DNA from: Myxococcales bacterium
Lineage (GTDB): Bacteria > Myxococcota_A > Bradymonadia > Bradymonadales > GCA-2716585
Assembly: GCA_002716585.1 (NCBI GenBank)
Contig: PBBL01000077.1
Location: forward strand, 1 to 52,558
Direction of reading: 5' to 3'
Length of the DNA stretch: 52,558 bases
Shown here: one piece after another, positions 8,362 through 15,967 of the stretch
Layout: the number at the start of each line of letters is the position of its first letter
How positions within the stretch are numbered: the stretch's first letter is position 1
Made by a program: the position numbers and the translations under genes
Notes under the pieces: model-generated
Databases searched by the model: none
Told to the model about the DNA's origin: nothing
What the model saw: the letters and a program-made list of their open reading frames with translations, nothing else

Positions 8362-10473
8362 ATGATTGGCACGCCACAGGGGCGTGGCAAGTTCCCAGCC
8401 CTACAACGCATGACCGACCTCGTTTTCGTCCTGGCGTGGTGCATCCTGGCGCTCGCGGGCTGTCAGGCCTCCGACCACCAGCGCCTCCCCGCGTCGTCTG
8501 GCGCGGCGCAGGCGACCTGCGAGGAGCTGCGCCTTGAGGCGTCCGAGGGCGGCGTCGAGCGCGCCTCCCCCGACGCGCTGGCGACCCTCGTCGCGGCGCC
8601 GCGGGGCTGCGCGTCCACCTTCGAAGCCGGGCTGCGCGCCGCGGAGCTGGCCAGCGACGCGGAGCGCCCCGCCCAGCAGGCGGCGCTGCTGGCCTACACG
8701 CGCCGCGGGCTGCGCGATCAGCACACCTGGGCCGCGCTGGGCCTCGACGAGGCCGACGCCTGGCTGCGCGCCGGGCGCGCCCCGCAGGCGCTGGAGGTCT
8801 GGTCCGAGATCTGGCACCGGCTCGCCGAGCCGGGCTTCATCCTGGCGCCTCGGGTGGTGTCGGTGCGCCATCAGGCGCTCATGGGGCTGTGGGAGCACCT
8901 GGGGGCGCGGCCCGGGCTGCCCGAACGCCAGGATCAGGTGCGCCACCTGATCGACCTGACCCGGGTGAGGCAGCGGGGCGCGGCCCGGAGGCTGCTCGGG
9001 CGGTGGGTGGAGAGCGGCTGGATCGACGCCCGGACCGATCGACCGCTGATGGCCCAGCTGGGCGACCTCAACCTCCCGCGGCGCAAGCGCCGCCCGGCCT
9101 CGCTGCCGAGCCCCTCCGAGGTCTCCGCTGGAGGGCAGGCGCTGCTGCAGGCGCTCCAGGGGGAGCGCGCCCTGGTCGTCGCCGTGCGCGACCCGAGCGG
9201 CGGGCTGACCGAGCTGGAGCGGCTCATCGAGCGCGCCCCGACCCACCCCGAGCGCCCCACGTGGCACCTCCAGGCGGCGCAGCTCGCGCTCGTCACCGAG
9301 GAGCCTGTTCGGCTCGCGCAGCATGCCCTGGAGGCGCTCTCGGGTGACGTCGGCGCCGGGGTGGCCAGCGAGGCGCTGTGGCTCGTCGCGCTCGCCCACA
9401 TCCGCGCCGGGCGGCTGGAGGGCGCCCGCCCGTTCCTGGAGCTGTCGGCGCGTCACAGCCAGGGGCGGGTCTCGGACGTCGCCATCGAGCTGAGCGCCAC
9501 CGATCCGGCCGCCCGAGCCCTGTACTGGCTGGGGCGGATCGACGAGCAGCAGGGGCGCCTGGAGCAGGCCCGCGCGCAGTTCGCCGAGGTTCAGCAGGCC
9601 TACCCCGTCGGGCTCTACCACGTGCTCTCGGTGGACGCCTTCAACCGCCTCGGCGGGGCGCCCGAGCAGCTTCGGATGGTGAGGCGCCTCCCCGGGGTCC
9701 CGCCGCCGCCCTCCTTCCCCCCCGCGCCCCCCTCCCCGGCCGACCGCGCCATCCTCACCCACATGGAGGCGCTGCCCGGCCACGCGCTGGCCGCGGCGCT
9801 CGATCAGGCGCGCTACACGACGCTCGGGCCAGGGCGCCACGAGCGGCTCCTCGACCTCGCCCACCCTCGCCTGGAGCGGGCCGAGAGCATCTGGCTCGCC
9901 TACACCCTCCCCCCGGTCGGCGGCTGGGACGTGCGCCACGGTCAGGCGCACCACCGCTTCGATCGCCCCGACCCCAGGCCACACCGCCCCGCCATCGCCG
10001 CCGCGGCGATCCGCGCCGGGCTGGACCCCGAGTGGGTCCTGGCGCTGATCCGCCAGGAGTCCGGGTTTCAGGCCCGCGCATGCAGCGGCTCGCGCGCCTG
10101 CGGGCTGATGCAGCTCAAGATGAGCGCCGCGAAGACCATCGCCCGCGCCGACTCGATCCCCTTCGAGGGGACGACCGAGGCGCTGTTCCAGACCGAGACC
10201 AACCTCCGCCTCGGGACCGCGCTGCTCGCTCGCCTGGAGCGGAAGACGGGCGACCCGCTCCGGGCGCTCGCCTCCTACAACGCCGGCCCTGGCGCCGTCA
10301 GGCGGTGGGAACTCGACCCCGACGCGATCGCCCCCGATCTCTTCCTGGAGCTGATGCCCGATCGCCGCACCCGCGCCTATGTGATCGGCATCGTGGTGCG
10401 GTATGGTCTCTACGCTGCGCTGCTGGACTCCGGGCAGATCCGTCGCCTGATCCAGCGGCCTGCGCTCCCTTGA
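8362..10473 (+). CDS. lipoprotein soluble lytic transglycosylase (Slt-like)
   Basis: About 703 residues. Lipobox LALAGC follows the hydrophobic segment VFVLAWCILALAGC. I chose ATG 8362 because it gives the signal a positive n-region (R, K, R); ATG 8410 is the alternative and would start MTDLVF with no basic residue. Residues about 40-530 are alpha-helical, Ala/Leu/Arg-rich TPR-like repeats, as in the superhelical U/L domains of Slt70. The catalytic SLT domain has the Glu in RQESGFQ (E566), then GLMQL, and ALASYNAGPGAV. The enzyme cleaves peptidoglycan to 1,6-anhydroMurNAc ends in the periplasm. It is followed 20 bases later by the TraB/GumN lipoprotein gene, probably in one transcript. Confidence 0.9.
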   Translation: MIGTPQGRGKFPALQRMTDLVFVLAWCILALAGCQASDHQRLPASSGAAQATCEELRLEASEGGVERASPDALATLVAAPRGCASTFEAGLRAAELASDAERPAQQAALLAYTRRGLRDQHTWAALGLDEADAWLRAGRAPQALEVWSEIWHRLAEPGFILAPRVVSVRHQALMGLWEHLGARPGLPERQDQVRHLIDLTRVRQRGAARRLLGRWVESGWIDARTDRPLMAQLGDLNLPRRKRRPASLPSPSEVSAGGQALLQALQGERALVVAVRDPSGGLTELERLIERAPTHPERPTWHLQAAQLALVTEEPVRLAQHALEALSGDVGAGVASEALWLVALAHIRAGRLEGARPFLELSARHSQGRVSDVAIELSATDPAARALYWLGRIDEQQGRLEQARAQFAEVQQAYPVGLYHVLSVDAFNRLGGAPEQLRMVRRLPGVPPPPSFPPAPPSPADRAILTHMEALPGHALAAALDQARYTTLGPGRHERLLDLAHPRLERAESIWLAYTLPPVGGWDVRHGQAHHRFDRPDPRPHRPAIAAAAIRAGLDPEWVLALIRQESGFQARACSGSRACGLMQLKMSAAKTIARADSIPFEGTTEALFQTETNLRLGTALLARLERKTGDPLRALASYNAGPGAVRRWELDPDAIAPDLFLELMPDRRTRAYVIGIVVRYGLYAALLDSGQIRRLIQRPALP

Positions 10474-10492
10474 ACCCTCGCAGGAGCCTCGG

Positions 10493-11482
10493 ATGCCCTC
10501 GAACACCTCAACTCGCCCTCTTCACAGGGCGTTCGTCGCCGCGTTGTTGCTCCTGGCCGCCCTGGGCGTCGGGTGCGACCGCAGCAAGCCGCCCGTGGAC
10601 GAGACCGCCAATCAGGTTCGCGTCGAGCCCGCGCCGGACGACCTCCCTGACAGCGACAACGGCCTCTGGGAGGACGCCGCGGCGGCGCAGGTCATCACCG
10701 CGCCCTTCCTCTGGAGGGTGGACGGCGGCGGCGGCGACCCGGTCTACCTGATGGGGACCATCCACCTGGGCGTCGACGCCCGTCAGGAGCTGCCGCCGGT
10801 GGTCTGGGACAGCCTCAAGGCGTCGCAGACCTTCGTGATGGAGGCCGACATCTCCCAGGTCAACCCCTTCGCCCTGGGGAAGTACATCCAGCTACCCCCC
10901 GGCGAGTCGCTCCAGTCCAAGCTGGAGCCGGACGTCTGGCGCGGCGTCAGGGAGTTGGTCTCGGATCTCCTGCCCGAGCCGATCCTCGCCCGCTCCCAGC
11001 CCTGGTACGTCAACATCCTGATCGTGCAGCAGCTCTTTCCAAAGACCCCGCCCATGGACATGACGCTGCTCGCCGAGGCGAAGCAGCAGAAGATGGCGCT
11101 TGGGTTTCTGGAGACGGTGGACGATCAGTTCGGCATGCTCAGCGGGTTGCCGGAGGCGTACTCGATCAAGAGCCTCAACCAGGCGGTCCGGGAGGGGGAG
11201 CAGCTTCGCCAGGAGATCGACGCCATGCTGAGCGGCTACCGCGCCGGGGACGCCGCGGGGCTGGAGGCGCTGATCATCGAGAACGACTCCTTCAAGGAGT
11301 GGCCCGAGGCGCGCGACACGATGCTCCTGGACCGCAACGCCCGCTGGATGACCCGGATCGAGGGGTACGTCAAGCAGGGCGACGTGTTCATCGCGGTCGG
11401 CCTGGGGCACCTGCTCGGTGAGGGCAGCGTGGTTGATCTGCTGCGGGACAAGGGCTACACCGTCCAACGGGTGACGCCCTGA
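10493..11482 (+). CDS. TraB/GumN-family lipoprotein
   Basis: 329 residues, start supported by AGGAG at 10482-10486. Signal peptide ends in lipobox LGVGC (Cys28). The TraB/GumN domain begins at PFLWRVDGGGGDPVYLMGTIHLG (GTIHLG, residues 88-93) and ends with the hallmark AVGLGHLLGEGSVVDLLRDKGY near residues 300-320. The family is related to TIKI metalloproteases; the conserved GxxH motifs at both ends fit a metal site, but activity in bacterial members is largely unproven. As a lipoprotein it would act in the periplasm or at the outer membrane, next to the transglycosylase encoded upstream. Confidence 0.9.
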   Translation: MPSNTSTRPLHRAFVAALLLLAALGVGCDRSKPPVDETANQVRVEPAPDDLPDSDNGLWEDAAAAQVITAPFLWRVDGGGGDPVYLMGTIHLGVDARQELPPVVWDSLKASQTFVMEADISQVNPFALGKYIQLPPGESLQSKLEPDVWRGVRELVSDLLPEPILARSQPWYVNILIVQQLFPKTPPMDMTLLAEAKQQKMALGFLETVDDQFGMLSGLPEAYSIKSLNQAVREGEQLRQEIDAMLSGYRAGDAAGLEALIIENDSFKEWPEARDTMLLDRNARWMTRIEGYVKQGDVFIAVGLGHLLGEGSVVDLLRDKGYTVQRVTP

Positions 11483-11493
11483 GCGGGGCCTCC

Positions 11494-11522
11494 TTGCGGG
11501 GCCTGGTGGGGTGGCCTACACT
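11494..11522 (+). promoter_or_regulatory. sigma70-type promoter for AsmA-GT51 gene
   Basis: TTGCGG (11494-11499), a 17-base spacer and TACACT (11517-11522), just past the GumN stop. Predicted leader about 120 bases. This separates the next two genes into their own transcription unit. Confidence 0.45.
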
Positions 11523-11637
11523 CGGGGCATCGGGCCACGGCTGCCTCGGGTGGGCGTCGGGAACATCGGCGCCTCGTTCTGACATCCATCGGCGAGGCCT
11601 GTGACGAAGGATCATGGCCCTGGCTCGCGGTGAGGCC

Positions 11638-11645
11638 AGGGGAGG
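11638..11645 (+). promoter_or_regulatory. ribosome binding site that sets a GTG start
   Basis: AGGGGAGG lies five bases before GTG 11651 and eight before GTG 11654. The frame is open further upstream to GTG 11630, but that codon has no ribosome site and would bury this one inside the coding region. Confidence 0.6.
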
Positions 11646-11650
11646 TGAGC

Positions 11651-14617
11651 GTGGTGCGGCAAGAGCCAACCCAACCAGCGAACGAGAACCTGGACGGATA
11701 CGATCCGAAGCTCGACGCCCCCCAGGCGCGCTCCAAGCGCCGCTCCTGGGGGTGGCGCCTGGTTCGGCTCGGCCTCCAGCTGGGCGCCGCCCTCCTGGTG
11801 GTGGCGCTGCTCCTGGCCGGGGCGGCCTGGGTCTTTGGCCCGGAGCTGGCCCGCGCCGAGGTGGAGGACCGCCTCAACACGATCACGGGCCGCCTCGGGT
11901 ACGGCGTGACCTTTCGCCAGCTGGAGGTCGTCGATCCCCACAGCGTGATCCTGCGCGACGTCCGCGTGGAGCGCCCCGAGGCGCTGCGCGTCGCCGCGAC
12001 CGAGCCGCTCGCCGAGATCCCACGGATCGAGGTGACGATCGACATCGTGCACGCCATCCTGGAGAGCCCCCGCGTCACCGACGTCGCGCTCATCAGCCCG
12101 CGGCTCCACCTCGTGCGGCTCGCCGACGGCCAGACCGACCTCGACCCGGTGCTGGAGCGGCTGCTGGGGCGCGACGCGCCCGCCTCGGGCGGGGCGAAGG
12201 GGGGCAAGCGCAAGCCGCTCCCCGAGTCGCTCCGCCTCGTCGGCGGCTCCATCCAGATCGACGACCGGCTGGAGCCCGACCGCGCCGCGGACGCGCTCCT
12301 CGGGGGGCCCGCGGCGAAGCTGCGCTCGCCGGTGACGCGCCTCCATGAGGTGACCATGAACCTCGCGCTGCCGGGTGGCCGCGCGGGCGCGGACGCCTCC
12401 ATCGAGTTGAGCGCGCTGGCCGACCTGGCCTTCGACGGGCTGACGGCGCGCTCCCGCTCCAGCCGCCTCAAGGTGAGGCTCGGGCAGCGCGCCCCGGATG
12501 CGGAGAGCACGCCGCGCTGGGCGCTGGACGCGTCCTTTGAGCCGCCGCTGGAGGTGGGCGGGCTGCCCGAGGCGCCCCTGGTCTCCGCCTCCGTTGGAGG
12601 GGTGAGCGTGTCGCTGCCCGGCGCGCTGACCGTGCCCGACGTGACGGCGCGGGTTCAGGGCGAGCCGCTGATCGAGGCGGAGCGGGTCCAGGTCGAGGTC
12701 GCCGAGCTGACCACCGACCTCGCGAAGCTGGCGGTGCGCCAGGTCGCGCTGGTGAAGCCCCGGGTGACGCTCACCACGTTGCCCGGCGAGCACATGACCC
12801 CGCGGCGGCTCGCGGAGCGCCTCCTGACGGGGCGCGTGAGCCCCGAGGTGCCTGGGGAGGTCAAGCGCGCAGGGCGTGACAAGAAGAGCGACAGGAAGAG
12901 GCGCGACAGGAAGGGGCGGCGCGATGAGGTGCGCGAGGACGCCGCGGGGGAGCAGCGCGACGAAGCGCGCCTGCGCGAGCTGACCCGTGCCCTCCAACAC
13001 GCCCCGGAGCGCGTCGTGATCGAGGACGGGGCGCTGTCCTGGACCATGCGGCGGGAGGAGGGCGAGCCGGTGCTGTGGGAGTTCGCGGCGATCCGCGGCG
13101 AGCTGGTCCACGAGCTGCTCGACCATCGGCTGCGCGCTGACCTGACCTTCAGCCCGGGCGCGGCCCAGGAGCTTCAGGTGCGGGGGGCCTACGGGTACGA
13201 GTCGAAGTCGGTGGAGCTGGACCTGCGGTTCGCGCAGGTGGACGTGGCGGCCCCGCTGCATCGGCTCAAGCCCGAGTACAAGGACATGTTCCGCGCGGGG
13301 CTGCTGCGGGGCCGCCTGACGCTGCGGCGCGATCGGCCCGGGGGGCCGGTCGTGGCAACCTCCGATCTGGCGATCCAGGGCGCCGGGTTCCACCACAAGA
13401 TGGTGGCCAGCGAGCCGCTGGAGGGGGTGGACGCCTCGGTGGCGGGGCGGCTGGAGTGGGATCCCGAGTCGGGCGATCTGCGGCTGCGCAAGCTCCGGCT
13501 TGGCCTGGAGGACACGGTGGTGGTGGAGGGCGCGGTCGGGGTGTACGGGATCGGCCACGGGGACAAGCGGGCGCCGGTGGACCTCAAGCGCGTCAAGCTG
13601 TCGTTCTCGATGGAGCCCACCCCGGCGCAGGCGATCTTCGACGCGGTCCCCCACGGGCTGCGCAACAGCCTCGACGGGATGACCTTCGCGGGGACGGTGG
13701 GGTTCTCCATCTCGACGGACGTGGACGCGCGGCGGATCCGCCACATGACGACCGAGTCGGAGTTCGACCTCAAAGGCTTCGACATCGTCGCGTACAACGA
13801 CCACGCCAACCCGCGGCGGCTGCTGGGCACCTTCAAGCACACCAAGACGCAGCCGGTGACGGACTACCGCTTCTCGATCAGCGAGGACGGGCCGATGTGG
13901 ACGAAGCTGACGTCGGTCAGCCCCTACGTGGTCAAGGCGATCCGGACCAACGAGGACGGCTCGTTCTACTCGCACAAGGGGTTCCACTGGGCCTCGGTGC
14001 GCCACTCGATCGAGCAGAACATCCGTCAGCGTCGCTACGTCCGGGGGGCGAGCACGGTGTCGATGCAGCTGGTCAAGAACATCTTCCTGTCGTCGGAGAA
14101 GACGATGGCGCGCAAGCTCCAGGAGGCGCTGCTGACCTGGGCGATGGAGGTGGCCGAGGACATCCCGAAGAACCGGATCATGGAGGTCTACCTCAATGTC
14201 ATCGAGTGGGGGCCTCACGTGTACGGGATCCGCGCCGCGGCGTGGCATTACTTCCGCAAGCGCCCGCGGACGTTGAGCCTGGGTGAGTCGGTGTTCCTGA
14301 TCAGCATCCTGCCGGGGCCGCGCAAGTACCACGCCTATTACGAGAAGGGGTACATCGGCAACGGCTGGTGGAGCCGGATGCAGCGCCTGATGGAGATCAT
14401 GGTCGATCGGCGCCACATCACCGAGGAGGAGTACGAGGAGGCGATCGAGAAGCGCCCCTGGTTCCGTCGCCACGGCCCCGACACGCCGCCGGTCCCGGGC
14501 GATGAGGAGGCGGTCGAGGAGGAGGTCGCGGTGCCGGACGAGGGCGAGGCGTCGGACGACGCCGAGCTGGACTGGCCGGACGCCTTCGAGGGCGAGCCGG
14601 GTCACTACGAAGACTGA
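11651..14617 (+). CDS. AsmA-like domain fused to GT51 peptidoglycan glycosyltransferase
   Basis: About 988 residues. A basic N-terminus and one transmembrane helix (about residues 36-63, LQLGAALLVVALLLAGAAW) lead into a long AsmA-like region: 'LNTITGRLGYGVTFRQLEV...SVILRDVRVERPEAL', repeated beta-rich units, and a charged Arg/Lys insert near residues 405-445. The last quarter is a GT51 domain: EDGSFYSHKGF (catalytic Glu at about 768) and GASTVSMQLVKNIFL (799 onward), then YLNVIEWGPHVYGI and ISILPGPRKYH. No transpeptidase domain follows, only an acidic tail. GT51 enzymes polymerise lipid II into glycan strands in the periplasm; AsmA-like proteins bridge the envelope for lipid transport. The pairing in one chain is unusual. 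Coupled to the next gene. Confidence 0.88.
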   Translation: MVRQEPTQPANENLDGYDPKLDAPQARSKRRSWGWRLVRLGLQLGAALLVVALLLAGAAWVFGPELARAEVEDRLNTITGRLGYGVTFRQLEVVDPHSVILRDVRVERPEALRVAATEPLAEIPRIEVTIDIVHAILESPRVTDVALISPRLHLVRLADGQTDLDPVLERLLGRDAPASGGAKGGKRKPLPESLRLVGGSIQIDDRLEPDRAADALLGGPAAKLRSPVTRLHEVTMNLALPGGRAGADASIELSALADLAFDGLTARSRSSRLKVRLGQRAPDAESTPRWALDASFEPPLEVGGLPEAPLVSASVGGVSVSLPGALTVPDVTARVQGEPLIEAERVQVEVAELTTDLAKLAVRQVALVKPRVTLTTLPGEHMTPRRLAERLLTGRVSPEVPGEVKRAGRDKKSDRKRRDRKGRRDEVREDAAGEQRDEARLRELTRALQHAPERVVIEDGALSWTMRREEGEPVLWEFAAIRGELVHELLDHRLRADLTFSPGAAQELQVRGAYGYESKSVELDLRFAQVDVAAPLHRLKPEYKDMFRAGLLRGRLTLRRDRPGGPVVATSDLAIQGAGFHHKMVASEPLEGVDASVAGRLEWDPESGDLRLRKLRLGLEDTVVVEGAVGVYGIGHGDKRAPVDLKRVKLSFSMEPTPAQAIFDAVPHGLRNSLDGMTFAGTVGFSISTDVDARRIRHMTTESEFDLKGFDIVAYNDHANPRRLLGTFKHTKTQPVTDYRFSISEDGPMWTKLTSVSPYVVKAIRTNEDGSFYSHKGFHWASVRHSIEQNIRQRRYVRGASTVSMQLVKNIFLSSEKTMARKLQEALLTWAMEVAEDIPKNRIMEVYLNVIEWGPHVYGIRAAAWHYFRKRPRTLSLGESVFLISILPGPRKYHAYYEKGYIGNGWWSRMQRLMEIMVDRRHITEEEYEEAIEKRPWFRRHGPDTPPVPGDEEAVEEEVAVPDEGEASDDAELDWPDAFEGEPGHYED

Positions 14618-14619
14618 CC

Positions 14620-15861
14620 ATGCCCGCCCACCCGGATCACATCGATGAGGAGCGCGCGGAGTCCGACGACTGGCAGCTGCCGCTGATCGAGGTGGGGTGG
14701 GTGCTGGCGGGGCAGCTGAGCCCCGAGGACTGGAGCGCGATCGAGTACGCCCGTGAGCGGCTCCGCGAGCTGTTCCAGGCGCTGTTCCCGGCGTTCGCGT
14801 GGCGAATGCCGCTGGTGCATCGGCGCGAGATGATCCGTCAGCACCGGGTGACGCCGGTGTCGCTGCTGGAGGCGGGGTCGCTGGAGCGGGAGGCGGCGGG
14901 CTGGGACTTCGTGCTGGTGGTCACCGAGGCCGATCTCAAGGGACACTACAAGCCCTACCTGTTCGGGGCGCCCGCGCAGGCGTTCAGCGTGGCGGTGCTC
15001 TCCACCTCCCGGCTGGACCCGGCGTCGCTGGGGGTGGAGGCCACCTCGACGGAGCGCACGGAGGTGATGACCCGGCGGCTCATCGCGCTGGCGGTGCACA
15101 TGTTCGGCCACCTCAACCACGTCCCCCACCACGCCGAGCGGCGAGACTTCATGTACGACCTCCAGTCGGTGGGGGATCTCGACGCGATGGAGACCCTCTC
15201 GGACGGGGCGGCGTCGGCGCTGCACAAGACCCTGGCGCGGGTCGCGGACGTGCGCCTGGAGGAGATGGGCGAGTACGCGCGGGGGGGCGCGGCGCTGTTC
15301 GTGGGGAGCCTCGTGGTGCGGGAGTGGCGCGAGGTGCTCACCTCGACGCTGGAGATCGAGCCGTGGCAGTTCCCGCTCAAGCTCAGCCGCCTGACCACGG
15401 CGGCGGTCTCGGCGATGCTGATCCTCCTCAACACGGCGGAGGCCTGGGATCTGGGGATGAGCCAGACCCCGCTGTCGGTGACGCTGCTGTCGGTGGTGAC
15501 GCTGGTGGGGACGAGCGCCTTCATCCTCCAGCGGCAGCGGCTGCTGGCGAGGCGGAGCCCGCGGGGGCTGACGGAGCTGCGGGTGGTCTCGTCGGTGGCG
15601 ATCGTGCTGGGGATGCTCATCGGGATGGCGACCACCTACGCGGCGCTGTTCGCGGGGACGCTGGTGATCGGCTCGCTGCTGTTCTCCCCGGAGCTGATCC
15701 AGGGCTGGGCGCCGACGATCCACCAGGCCCCGGCGGTGCGGCACTACTTCGAGCTGGCGGCGTTCGTGGCGTCGCTGGGGCTGATCATCGGGGCGATGGG
15801 CGCCTCGTTCGAGGACGAAGATTACATCCGGCACGTGGCTTTTGTGGACGAGGAGACCTGA
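14620..15861 (+). CDS. membrane protein with degenerate archaemetzincin-like N-terminal domain
   Basis: 413 residues, starting two bases after the GT51 stop, so the two are translated together. The first 215 residues resemble an archaemetzincin: 'VLVVTEADLKGHYKPYLFG', 'VAVLSTSRLDP', then 'LIALAVHMFGHLNHVPHH' and 'DFMYDLQ', matching in order the family's VTDxDL, VSxARL, HELGHxxGLxHC and CVM blocks. The catalytic Glu of HExGH is Met here and the Cys residues are missing, so peptidase activity is doubtful. The C-terminal half has four to five transmembrane helices (about 255-275, 285-305, 320-360, 380-400). The family match is from memory of motifs, not a search. It may be a structural or regulatory partner of the fused glycosyltransferase. 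Confidence 0.75.
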   Translation: MPAHPDHIDEERAESDDWQLPLIEVGWVLAGQLSPEDWSAIEYARERLRELFQALFPAFAWRMPLVHRREMIRQHRVTPVSLLEAGSLEREAAGWDFVLVVTEADLKGHYKPYLFGAPAQAFSVAVLSTSRLDPASLGVEATSTERTEVMTRRLIALAVHMFGHLNHVPHHAERRDFMYDLQSVGDLDAMETLSDGAASALHKTLARVADVRLEEMGEYARGGAALFVGSLVVREWREVLTSTLEIEPWQFPLKLSRLTTAAVSAMLILLNTAEAWDLGMSQTPLSVTLLSVVTLVGTSAFILQRQRLLARRSPRGLTELRVVSSVAIVLGMLIGMATTYAALFAGTLVIGSLLFSPELIQGWAPTIHQAPAVRHYFELAAFVASLGLIIGAMGASFEDEDYIRHVAFVDEET

Positions 15862-15967
15862 CTCGCCGTGGGGCGCGCCCTGGTGACGTAGGAGCGCGTC
15901 TGGTGGGTTGGGCGGCCCCCTCCTCGGGATAGGCGTCGGGACCGGCCAGGAGGGGCCAGGGGCGCTT

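Noticed and set aside
8401..10506. A 700-codon open frame antisense to the lytic transglycosylase
   Set aside because: It is open because of GC-rich codon bias. The protein is Gly/Arg/Pro/Ala-rich with no fold or motif, while the plus strand has clear SLT motifs.
11612..14605. A 997-codon frame antisense to the AsmA-GT51 gene
   Set aside because: Low-complexity Arg/His/Leu/Pro sequence with no domain. The plus strand shows GT51 motifs and a ribosome site.
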